From: UBA1081 sp964443825
GTDB taxonomy: Bacteria; Bacillota; Clostridia; Oscillospirales; Acutalibacteraceae
DNA: 7,763 nt
Assembly (NCBI GenBank): GCA_964443825.1
Contig: CAYUEV010000056.1
Span: forward strand, 1-7,763
Reading direction: 5' to 3'
Position numbers and translations under genes: made by a program. Below, piece by piece: positions 1 through 6,727 of the stretch. Position 1 is the first letter of the stretch. Each line of letters starts with the position of its first letter. The notes beneath the pieces were generated by a model. It made no database searches. It saw nothing but the letters and a program-made list of their open reading frames with translations, and had not been told where the DNA came from.

Positions 1-240
1 GGAAGAGCGGGAATTTCACGTTCTTCCAATACTTCTCCGCAGACCTTGCATTTCTGTTGTTCCAATCCCGGAATACCTACGTCGGCGGGAACTACCGTTT
101 CCCAGTCCCCCGGAACATGACCTTTAGCGGGAATTGATTCGGTGTAACTGTCGCCGCAGACAGAGCAGGTATATGTCATAACGCCTTCTTCAGTGCACGT
201 GGGTTCTTTCGTCACTACCGCCACATAATCATGTTTATGC

Positions 241-438
241 TCGGCTTCTGAAGAGGGTTCTGAGTTGGGTTCTGAGGGTGATTCTGATGATGGTTCTGAA
301 CTTGGTTCTGAATTTGGTTCGGAATTGGGTTCTGAATTTGATTCGCTTTCGGGTTCGGAATTAGGTTCTGAATTAGGTTCGGAAGATGGTTCGGAATTTA
401 GTTCAGAGGGAAGTTCTTCAGATGACGGTTCTTCGGGT
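241..438 (-). repeat. Ser/Glu/Pro low-complexity linker repeat
   Basis: About 60 codons of imperfect tandem (S/N)-S-E-P units (TCA/TCC GAA CCN) lie between the LRR domain and the Cys-pair modules. The linker is acidic and probably disordered, of the type used as a spacer or stalk in cell-surface proteins. Repeats of this sort change length readily by slippage or recombination. The opposite strand reads as Gly-Ser-Glu repeats with an open frame, which is a by-product and not a gene. Confidence 0.75.
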
Positions 439-665
439 ATCGCGTTTATATCTACAAACTCAATATCATTGTCGTTAGCGTATCTTTCGGCTTCGCTACC
501 GGGAACACTGTAGATTTTGCAGTCGTAAGTTTCATGAATATTATTATAATTATGAAAACTCGATGAATCGTAAAATCCAAACGCGTATTTGTCTATTTTT
601 TCAACACTTTCAGGTATCGTTACGCTTTTAAGCGATTTACAACCACAAAACGCGCAATTGCCTAT

Positions 666-1097
666 AGTTTTGACGCTGTTTTCTATTTTTACATCAGTAA
701 GTGAGTTACAGTTTAAAAAAGCGCTGTTCGCTATAAGTCTTGTTCCGGGTTTTATTGAGTAAGTAACAGGGATTTTAGTATTATGCGCTTTTATTAAACA
801 ATCATCTATATAAAATACTCCATTGATCCATTTTTCGGAATTCGTATGCAAAGCGGTATTTTTAAAAGCTTCTGAGCCAATATTTGTAACGCTTTTTGGA
901 ATTGTTATATTCGTAAGAGATGAACACTATGAAAATGCTCCATCGGCAATTAATCTCGTACCTTCTTTAATAGAATACTCAGAGGGCGCTTGATCGGAAC
1001 GCGCCCAAATCAGATAGTCGTTTATATATAACACGCCGTCATCCCATTTGCTATCATCATTGTACAAAGCGGTATTCAAAAACGCCCATGCGCCAAT
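666..1097 (-). repeat. Tandem duplication of a 72-residue LRR module
   Basis: Two adjacent 216-bp units encode related 72-residue modules: 1097-882 (begins IGAWAFLNTAL) and 881-666 (begins IGSEAFKNTAL). Hand alignment gives about 38 identical positions of 72, including the shared core YSIKxGTRLIA and the pattern KWxxGVxYIxDxLI. The divergence shows an old duplication under protein-level constraint. The TAG at 927-929 in the first unit aligns with an Asn codon in the second, which marks it as a lesion inside the repeat and not a natural protein end. Confidence 0.75.
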
Positions 1098-1449
1098 ACG
1101 TTCTACTCCAGCGCCAATTGTTACATCCGCAAGCGACGTACAGTTCTCAAAAGCGATATCAGCAATACTTATTACGCTGTCAGGAATTGTTACTTTCGTA
1201 ACCATAGGGCTAAATACAGGTCCAAAAGTCCCTCCAATTTCCGTGACTTTACGACCGTCGACAGTTTCAGGTATATTTATTCGGTCACAAAGTCAAAACC
1301 GACATACTTTGTAATTTTCGCCGTGCCGTCGGGGAGAATTTCATATTCCCAATCGCCGCCCGAGTCGATCGCAGCCATCCCAACTAACGGCAAAGAAGTA
1401 AAAATCAATGTAGCGGAGAGAATAAACGATAAAATTTTGGCAGTTTTTT

Positions 1450-1468
1450 CATTAAACATTTCTCCTTT
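1450..1468 (-). promoter_or_regulatory. Ribosome binding site and two competing start codons of the LRR protein gene
   Basis: AAAGGAG lies at 1468-1462. It is only 2 nt from the ATG at 1459, which opens the signal-peptide frame (MFNEKTAKIL). It is an ideal 9 nt from a second ATG at 1452-1450, which is out of frame with the signal peptide and is followed by an A6 tract (1449-1444). One more A would make that second ATG read M-K-K-T-A-K into the signal peptide, a far more typical N-terminus. I infer that the original start is 1452 and that one A has been lost. Confidence 0.55.
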
Positions 1469-1652
1469 AAGGATTTCGGAGCGTTAAAGCAACAGTCGCG
1501 CCGTCGCGGGAAATGACGACATATTTTTTGCTAAATGTCAACGTTCAGTTGAAAAGTTTCCGAAAATTATTTGTTTTCGTCAAAAATTTATCGATATTTG
1601 TATTATGCTTTAGTAGAATAGCAATCGCGACGGCGAGGGGAGGGGATTAAAG

Positions 1653-1683
1653 TAAAAACGCCGCGTACAGAAGCGTGCGCGGC
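1653..1683 (-). terminator. Rho-independent terminator of the aconitase X operon
   Basis: Read on the minus strand, GCCGCGCAC and GTACGCGGC pair as a 9-bp stem with one C/A mismatch around a 6-nt loop (GCTTCT), followed at once by GTTTTT. It sits about 37 nt past the stop codon of the small subunit. The U tract is on the minus-strand side only, so it ends leftward transcription and separates this operon from the LRR protein gene. Confidence 0.85.
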
Positions 1684-1719
1684 TAAAAACGGGAAGTGAA
1701 AATTTATAATTTTCGCGAA

Positions 1720-2160
1720 TTAGAGAATCGTCACTGTTCCGTCTTCGGAGATCTTAACTTTATCGCCCGTTTTTACGGTTTTCAGAAACTCGTCGCCTAA
1801 TTGGTCTACGGCGATAACGGAGCTGTTTTCCCAGACTTTCGCCAGAACAATTCCGCTCGCCGCTAAAGAATCCACATGCTCCGAGAAGAGGAACGCCGCC
1901 GGGTTGATGCCCATGGCGCATACCGTCTGAATCACTAAGCCGCCGGTCGTGGAACCTATCGTAATGGGGAGACAAAGAGCCTTTCCCGTGATGTTTTTGC
2001 CGTAAATATCTTTGTTGTTCTGGTCGCTCGCTATAACCTCGGGCTTATTGTTTAACGCGCTGTTCTGAAAAGTCGCGAGGGTATTGACGCCTTCATGGGA
2101 AACAACCGCTTCGCCTTCCCAGTTCCCGGCGGCTAAAACTCTTCCTTTAAATTCTTTCAT
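1720..2160 (-). CDS. Aconitase X small subunit (swivel domain, DUF126)
   Basis: This 146-residue protein is the swivel domain of aconitase X, the partner of the large catalytic subunit encoded just upstream. In the family this subunit closes over the active site and supplies a serine from a GSxxG-type loop. Here the loop is GSTTG at residues 69-73, followed by family features PAAFLF and ASGIVLAKV (about residues 87-109). Length fits a stand-alone swivel subunit. The start ATG follows the large-subunit stop by only 2 nt, and GGAGG inside the end of the large-subunit gene lies 8 nt from the ATG, so the two are translationally coupled. A strong hairpin terminator follows. The enzyme is a dehydratase; known family substrates are cis-3-hydroxy-L-proline (bacteria) and mevalonate 5-phosphate (archaea). 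Which one, if either, applies here cannot be read from the sequence. Confidence 0.88.
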   Translation of the reverse strand: MKEFKGRVLAAGNWEGEAVVSHEGVNTLATFQNSALNNKPEVIASDQNNKDIYGKNITGKALCLPITIGSTTGGLVIQTVCAMGINPAAFLFSEHVDSLAASGIVLAKVWENSSVIAVDQLGDEFLKTVKTGDKVKISEDGTVTIL

Positions 2161-2162
2161 TT

Positions 2163-3455
2163 TTATGCCCTCCCCGTGATTATTTCAAGAAGATCTGCGT
2201 CTTTATAGTATCTTGAAGTGGAATATGTGCGCAGTTTATTTGAGTTGGTGGCTATTCTGTGAAGACCTCTCGCGATGGGATTGTTTGTATACATAAGAGG
2301 GCAGATTGACGAAAGATGAACTCCCGCGTCGGTTAAAAGTTGATACTTTGTCGTTCTCTTAAACTTATCCGCGACGTCCGGGCTTGTAGTCATAATCGTC
2401 CTGACGGCGACTTTTTTGCGCCCGTTCTTTCTAAGAGCGCCGGTAATATCGCCTGTCCACTTGCAAAGCTGCTCGTAAGTTAAGTGCGGGCAGCCTATAA
2501 AGACGAGATTAGGCCTGCTGTCGGGGTTCTTCCACATTATGGGATACGACCTGTAAACCCTTTCCAGTTCATCGTCGTCGATAACGTAAGTCTTGGCGTC
2601 GTCGGTTATAAGGTTCTCGCCGTATTTTTTAGCTTCGGGCGTTAACGAGTCGATGTGGTAAAGCCCGACGGCTCCGTTAGAGGCTGTCGCGGCGCCGAAA
2701 TCTTTAAGGTATGATTTCGCCTCGTCGTTAAGCTCTTGACCTAAAAACGCGTCGAGACCGTACACATACGGCACGTCTTCCATAACCTTAAGACCTATGG
2801 CGCTCCCTAAAATCTGCGCTTCGGGCTTCTTTGTCGTTTTAACGTAGACTTTCCAAGTCGCCTTTCTGCCCTCGTCCGTAACAAGTCCAAACTCGGGGAC
2901 GTAACCTAAAATCGCGCCGAAAAGGTCGAGCATACCGCTGTTCCTGTTGCATCTCGCTCCTAAAACGGAATTCGCGTAAACGACGGCGCTCGATTCCGCC
3001 CACGACAGCACGTCGCCTTCTTTAGGGATGTTGCCGACTTCGTCAAGATAACAAGTGCAAGTAAACGCGTTTGAGTTTTTTAGACCTAATTTTTTAAGGT
3101 ACTCCTCATACTCCGCTTGCATAGAGTACATTTTTTTGTCAAAAGCGAACTTTTCAAGGAAATTGCACTTTACGTTCTCGTAGTCGAGAGGTCTGGGGTC
3201 GACCGTGAGAGCGCCTTGCGCTTTAATTCCCTCGGACGTAAGCTTTTCCATACAGGAATAAAGCGGCTTTAGCACGCCGAGACCAAAAGACGTTACAAGG
3301 TGCGTGTCTTTGTGAGTAATGGGAATAAGCCGTTTCGCGCCGAAAATGTCGCCGAAAAGCACGACCGTTTCCATAACGCGCCGCATCGCGTCGCCCTTTT
3401 CGCCTTTAAGGACGGCTACCTGTTCGTCGTTCAATTCCATTTTGTAATCAATCAT
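2163..3455 (-). CDS. Aconitase X large catalytic subunit (DUF521)
   Basis: This 430-residue protein is the iron-sulfur catalytic subunit of aconitase X, a cytoplasmic dehydratase. Family motifs in order are FTCTCYLDE (131-139), SSAVVYANSVLGARCNRNSG (155-174), LTDEGRKATW-like VTDEGRKATW (192-201), a GAATASNGAVGLYH block (254-267), GCPHL (321-325) and ICPLMYTNNP (384-393). Likely cluster ligands are Cys169, Cys322 and Cys385, by position in these motifs. The C-terminal NKLRTYSTSRYY (406-417) resembles clostridial homologues and differs from the better studied cis-3-hydroxyproline dehydratases, so the substrate is uncertain. Start: the ATG at 3455 has AAAGGG 9 nt upstream; Met6 is a possible alternative that better matches where many homologues begin. 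A consensus promoter lies just upstream and the small-subunit gene follows after 2 nt. No proline racemase, pyrroline-2-carboxylate reductase or mevalonate pathway gene is in the window. Confidence 0.9.
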   Translation of the reverse strand: MIDYKMELNDEQVAVLKGEKGDAMRRVMETVVLFGDIFGAKRLIPITHKDTHLVTSFGLGVLKPLYSCMEKLTSEGIKAQGALTVDPRPLDYENVKCNFLEKFAFDKKMYSMQAEYEEYLKKLGLKNSNAFTCTCYLDEVGNIPKEGDVLSWAESSAVVYANSVLGARCNRNSGMLDLFGAILGYVPEFGLVTDEGRKATWKVYVKTTKKPEAQILGSAIGLKVMEDVPYVYGLDAFLGQELNDEAKSYLKDFGAATASNGAVGLYHIDSLTPEAKKYGENLITDDAKTYVIDDDELERVYRSYPIMWKNPDSRPNLVFIGCPHLTYEQLCKWTGDITGALRKNGRKKVAVRTIMTTSPDVADKFKRTTKYQLLTDAGVHLSSICPLMYTNNPIARGLHRIATNSNKLRTYSTSRYYKDADLLEIITGRA

Positions 3456-3487
3456 CGGAACCAGCCCTTTTAAATAATTTCCACAAT

Positions 3488-3516
3488 ATTATACAATATT
3501 TCCACATTTATGTCAA
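3488..3516 (-). promoter_or_regulatory. Consensus sigma-A promoter of the aconitase X operon
   Basis: On the minus strand TTGACA (3516-3511) is followed by a 17-nt spacer and TATAAT (3493-3488), a perfect match to the sigma-70/sigma-A consensus with ideal spacing. Transcription would start near 3481, giving a leader of about 25 nt that contains the AAAGGG ribosome binding site. No room remains for a riboswitch. I see no clear operator palindrome, so the promoter may be strong and constitutive, or controlled by a factor I cannot recognise. Confidence 0.88.
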
Positions 3517-3619
3517 CAAAATCTAATAATCTTACGTCATTATAAGGTTAAAAATCATAGAGCCAGTTATAGACTTTTGCAGGCGAAAGACGTAAAAAAT
3601 TATAAAAACTAAAATTATT

Positions 3620-4403
3620 TTAACTGTTAAAGCCGTTATAGGTATTAAAACCCAGCATATACAAAGCGAGCGTGAAAGATCCTTTTTTATTTTTCGCAAT
3701 AGCGTTCAGCTCTTCTATAACCGTGTCGTTAGGAGATTTAATCTCATCCACATTTTCTATTACGTCCTCAATAACTTGGGGCAAGACCATACACATTTTG
3801 TAAAACGCATCCTTTTCTCCTGTTACGGTATAATAAAATTCATCCATGCTGACGCGTCGGATTCGTCTGTGCTTTTGCTTTGTTCCGTCAATTGAAACAG
3901 TCCACGCGGCGTTTTGCGATTTTTTCGCTATCGCTTCCACTAAAAAACACGCGCAATCGTCGTCTTCTAAAAGTTTAGCTTGCATTTTTATGTATGTTCT
4001 GCCGCTCGATTGCGAGTTCATAGTGTTGTGTTTATTTTTCATCTCTACATATATTGTTTTGACTTTTCCACATTCCGGGACGTAAATTCCGTTTTCAGGT
4101 TTAAATATAACGTCCCAACCTGTTTTTGGCGCTGTGCATCCCTTCATATATTGAAAAATTCTCTGATGAAAATATCCTATATCGTTATTGCTTGCCTTGT
4201 CTCTTTGGCGCAATAGTTCGTTTTTGATTATTTCGTCCCATGAAAGACCGTAAACTTCCTTGTCAAAAATAAGTTTTATGGGGTCTATAATGTTGCTGTT
4301 GAATTTTTTAAGATCATACGAGACAAGTTTTTCTCCATATTGCGAGATCGTATTTTGAACATGTTTTTTAAAATCATCCTCGGAAATAAAATCTAATTCC
4401 CAT
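3620..4403 (-). CDS. Type II restriction endonuclease, Eco47II/Sau96I-like, start codon out of frame
   Basis: This is the endonuclease partner of the upstream cytosine methyltransferase. It has the conserved Eco47II-family core: FNSNIIDPIKLIFD, SWDEIIKNELLRQRDKASNN, DIGYFHQRIF, WDVIF and IYVEMKNKHNTMNS. The last two carry a probable PD-(D/E)xK catalytic set (D of WDVIF, E and K of EMK). The family cuts GGNCC; specificity here is inferred. The reading frame is open from the stop at 3622-3620 up to about 4458, but upstream of a TTG at 4213 it has no ATG, GTG or TTG. Starting at 4213 would give 197 residues and lose about 60 conserved ones. The expected start is the ATG at 4403-4401, after GGAGAAG (4420-4414). 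It is one base out: ATG-GGA-ATT-AGA. Removing one A gives M-G-L-D-F-I-S-E and a 260-residue protein. So the gene is inactivated by a 1-nt insertion, uses a non-standard start, or contains a sequence error. Confidence 0.82.
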
Positions 4404-5460
4404 ATATCGGTAACTTCTCCAGTCCATTTGATATTTCTTTGGCAATATCGTAAGCAAGATTAACAGGAACGGCATTTCCTACTTGTTTGTATTGGCTTGC
4501 CATGCCGCCGCAAAAATTCCAGTCGTCTGGGAAAGATTGAATTCTGGCGTTTTCTCTTACATTAAACGGACGAGATTCAAGCGGGTGACATCTTTCCGTT
4601 TGTTTTTGCGTGGGGGATGTTAAAACGGTCAGGGAAGGTTCATCCATGCTCATTCGGCGTAATATGCCAGTTCTGCCCCCTCCCATATTCCAACAACTTT
4701 TCATATATTCTTTGGCTACATTTTTAGGAATGTCGCGCCAACAACCGCCGGGAGGCACAAGATTAAAAATCTCCCTTTTACATTCGGAATATTCAGCGCC
4801 TATGCTTTTAGGAACATTTTGCAGAACGTCGCGCAAAACCGGTTTATAATCATGCGGTTTAGGGAAAGAGATTTTAACTTTATCGGTTAAATCTTTTCTT
4901 ACGCCTATTGTGATAAGGCGTTCGCGCTTCTGAGCGTTACCGTAATCCCACGCGTTCAAAACTTGTTTTTGAATAGAATATCCGCATTCAGAAAAAACAT
5001 TAAGAATAGTTTCATATGTTCTACCTTTATCATGGGTCAGCAGACCGCGAACATTTTCAAATAGAAATGTTTTTGGTTGCAGTTTTTCTAAAAACACGGC
5101 GTAATGATAAAAAAGTGTACCGCGCGCGTCTTCAAGACCTAAATGTTTTCCCGCATAAGAAAACGACTGACAAGGAGATCCACCGGACAGTAAATCGAGC
5201 TCGCCTTCTTTTATGTTAAAAAAGCAGGGCAAATCCAAACGGGAAATATTGGCTATGTCGTCGCATATAACGTTCCAAAAAGGGCGGTTTGTTTTAAGAG
5301 TCCCGCAGGCGTCTTTATCAATTTCAATAAGAGCGATAGTATTAAATCCGGCTTTTTCAACGCCTAAAGCAAGCCCACCGGCGCCCGCGAATAATTCTAT
5401 ATCAGTAAAAGTTTTTCTTGTTTGCGGCGTCAAATTGTCTATAGGTTTATTTAATTCCAT
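4393..5460 (-). CDS. DNA (cytosine-5) methyltransferase of a type II restriction-modification system
   Basis: This 355-residue enzyme transfers a methyl group from S-adenosylmethionine to carbon 5 of cytosine, protecting the host from the neighbouring endonuclease. All main motifs are present in order: I, FAGAGG (24-29); IV, GGSPCQ with catalytic Cys97; VI, ENV (135-137); VIII, QKRERL (177-182); IX, RENARIQSFPDDW (302-314); X, GNAVP (328-332). The target recognition region, about 190-300, includes PPGGCWRDIP and a TERCHPLESRP stretch. Pairing with an Eco47II/Sau96I-like enzyme suggests GGNCC as the target, which is an inference. The ATG has only a weak AAGAGAG upstream. The gene ends with TAG at 4395-4393, inside the expected start of the endonuclease gene. 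If the base that shifts the endonuclease start were absent, this protein would end a few residues later. The enzyme looks intact and active. Confidence 0.93.
   Translation of the reverse strand: MELNKPIDNLTPQTRKTFTDIELFAGAGGLALGVEKAGFNTIALIEIDKDACGTLKTNRPFWNVICDDIANISRLDLPCFFNIKEGELDLLSGGSPCQSFSYAGKHLGLEDARGTLFYHYAVFLEKLQPKTFLFENVRGLLTHDKGRTYETILNVFSECGYSIQKQVLNAWDYGNAQKRERLITIGVRKDLTDKVKISFPKPHDYKPVLRDVLQNVPKSIGAEYSECKREIFNLVPPGGCWRDIPKNVAKEYMKSCWNMGGGRTGILRRMSMDEPSLTVLTSPTQKQTERCHPLESRPFNVRENARIQSFPDDWNFCGGMASQYKQVGNAVPVNLAYDIAKEISNGLEKLPIYGN
4414..4420 (-). promoter_or_regulatory. Ribosome binding site for the endonuclease gene inside the methyltransferase end
   Basis: GGAGAAG at 4420-4414 lies within the last codons of the methyltransferase gene, 10 nt before the ATG at 4403. 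It supports a start there and coupling of endonuclease translation to the methyltransferase, although that ATG is one base out of the endonuclease frame in this sequence. Confidence 0.5.
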
Positions 5461-5537
5461 AAATGTAAACCGTCTCTCTTACAAATGAAGCTAAAAAATT
5501 CCGTTATACTCTTAAAACTTCCTAAACAACTTAAACT

Positions 5538-6710
5538 TTAGACGGCGCTCAGTTTTTTGTTTTTAGAAATTTTAAACGTCGTTTCAGTCATCGTTATCAT
5601 GACAACTATAAAAAACATAAGGAAAAAGGGGAGAATTTTAAAGCCCAGGACGCCGCCTAAAAGACCGAAAAGCGGCGGCATAAACGTCATGCCCAAGTAA
5701 GCGCTCGCCATCTGAACTCCGATTATAGAGCCGGAAACTTCTCGACCGAAAGTATCGGGCGTTAAATGAACCATACAAGGGTAAATCGGGGCGCATCCTA
5801 AGCCGATTACAATGAATCCCGCGAAAGAAACGTAGGGATTGCTGGAAGGTATAAAAAGTAGAACAACGCCGAAGGCGAGTACTAAAGCTCCCGCGTTTAT
5901 CATTTGCCTGTCGGTCAATTTTTCCGAGATAAAGCCTATTAAAAACCTGCCTAAAGTAATGCCGATATAACAAAGAGAAGCGAGACCGGCGGCTTTTTCG
6001 GGTTCTATTTTCTTAACCTCGACCATATAAGTACTGACCCACCCCATGGAAGTCGCCTCCATGGCGCAGTAGCAAAAAAACCCTATAAAAAGCGTCGGCG
6101 CGCCTTTAATTTTGAAAACATCTAAAAGTTTTAAGCTCTTTGTTTTAGTTTCTTCGTCCGCTTTTTTGTTTACTTTCCAGACGGGAAGAGTAATAAGCAG
6201 CAGGATCGCGATAAAAAGCTGAATGAAGCCCACCACGCGATAACCGAAGCGCCAGTTAAAACGAGTCAGCGAGCAACTCATAATAAAGGGGCTGGCTATC
6301 GTGCCCACTCCCCAGAAACAGTGAAGCCACATCATGCATCTTGAAGAGTAATGAAGGGCGACGTAATTGTTTAAAGCCGCGTCTATAGCCCCGGCTCCAA
6401 GACCGTAAGGAATCGCGAAAATTATTAGCCAAAGAAGATTTTTTCCGAAAGAAAAACCAAAAAGGGCGGCGCTCGTCATAAAAACGCTTACGACGGTAAC
6501 GATATTGGCGCCGAATTTCTTTGTGAGTTTATCGGATAAAAGACCCGAAATAACAGTACACCCGGATATTACCATCGTGATAACGCCCATATACGACACG
6601 GGAAGTTCCAATTCCGCGTGCATAACGGGCCACGCGCTCCCTAATAGGGAATCGGGCAGCCCGAGGCTTATAAAAGCGACGTAGATTAAAACAAGAAGAA
6701 GAGCGTACAT
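5538..6710 (-). CDS. Major facilitator superfamily transporter
   Basis: This 390-residue membrane protein has the hydrophobic pattern of a 12-helix MFS carrier, with a polar central loop at about residues 178-200 (KVNKKADEETKTKS). A variant of MFS motif A, GLLSDKLTKKFG, lies at 56-67, and a second, GFISEKLTDRQ, at 259-269 in the other half. The segment GAGAIDAALNNYVALHY (105-121) and the following LHCFWGVG resemble the FucP/YfkF-like branch of sugar and drug carriers, but the substrate cannot be assigned. It begins 17 nt after the nucleosidase gene, with AAAGG 7 nt before the ATG, so it is the third gene of that operon. By context it could move a purine, a methylthioribose-like sugar or a related compound; this is a guess from neighbours only. 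No hairpin terminator follows. Confidence 0.88.
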   Translation of the reverse strand: MYALLLVLIYVAFISLGLPDSLLGSAWPVMHAELELPVSYMGVITMVISGCTVISGLLSDKLTKKFGANIVTVVSVFMTSAALFGFSFGKNLLWLIIFAIPYGLGAGAIDAALNNYVALHYSSRCMMWLHCFWGVGTIASPFIMSCSLTRFNWRFGYRVVGFIQLFIAILLLITLPVWKVNKKADEETKTKSLKLLDVFKIKGAPTLFIGFFCYCAMEATSMGWVSTYMVEVKKIEPEKAAGLASLCYIGITLGRFLIGFISEKLTDRQMINAGALVLAFGVVLLFIPSSNPYVSFAGFIVIGLGCAPIYPCMVHLTPDTFGREVSGSIIGVQMASAYLGMTFMPPLFGLLGGVLGFKILPFFLMFFIVVMITMTETTFKISKNKKLSAV

Positions 6711-6727
6711 ATATTTGCCTTTAATCC

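Larger units (their letters stand above)
1..1459 (-). pseudogene. BspA-like leucine-rich-repeat surface protein, disrupted and truncated by window edge
   Basis: This is a secreted or surface-anchored LRR_5 (BspA-type) protein. The order is a Sec signal peptide (hydrophobic FILSATLIFTSLPLVG, then MAA), a short 'GDWEYEILPDGTAKITKY' lead-in, several LRR units (pattern AFxNCxSLxxVxIPxSVxxIG), a Ser/Glu/Pro-rich linker, then modules with CTEEG and CxxC motifs (CSVCG, CKVCG) that run off the left edge. Such proteins are common on gut Firmicutes and are thought to act in adhesion or matrix contact; that role is family knowledge. The reading frame is broken. A TAA at 1277-1279 ends the signal-peptide frame, and the LRR frame then continues one base out (INIPETVDGRKVTEIGG). 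A TAG at 927-929 interrupts the LRR frame, after which 308 codons to the window edge are fully open. The start also looks shifted (see the ribosome-binding-site entry). The conserved downstream frame points to recent lesions or to sequence errors. The family call is firm; whether the gene is truly dead is not settled. Confidence 0.8.

Noticed and set aside
265..513. Plus-strand open frame encoding Gly-Ser-Glu repeats
   Set aside because: It is the antisense of the Ser/Glu/Pro linker of the LRR protein; the low-complexity repeat keeps several frames open. It has no ribosome binding site and no family resemblance.
1536..1541. TTGACA on the minus strand upstream of the LRR gene
   Set aside because: No -10-like hexamer is present at 16-18 nt spacing (CGTCAT at 17 nt), so I do not call a promoter.
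1760..1975. Second minus-strand frame inside the aconitase X small subunit
   Set aside because: It overlaps a well recognised DUF126 protein in another frame and resembles no family.
3540..3619. Possible terminator after the endonuclease gene
   Set aside because: Only AT-rich, bulged or very short hairpins can be drawn (for example around AAAAGTCTATA...TATGATTTTT), with no stable GC stem before a U tract.
5490..5530. Possible promoter before the methyltransferase (TTGTTT, 15-nt spacer, TATAAC)
   Set aside because: The spacer is short and the -35 matches at only 3 of 6 positions in an AT-rich gap; read-through from the MFS operon is as likely.
5638..5973. Second minus-strand frame within the MFS gene
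   Set aside because: It is Arg- and Phe-rich shadow translation of a clear membrane protein gene.
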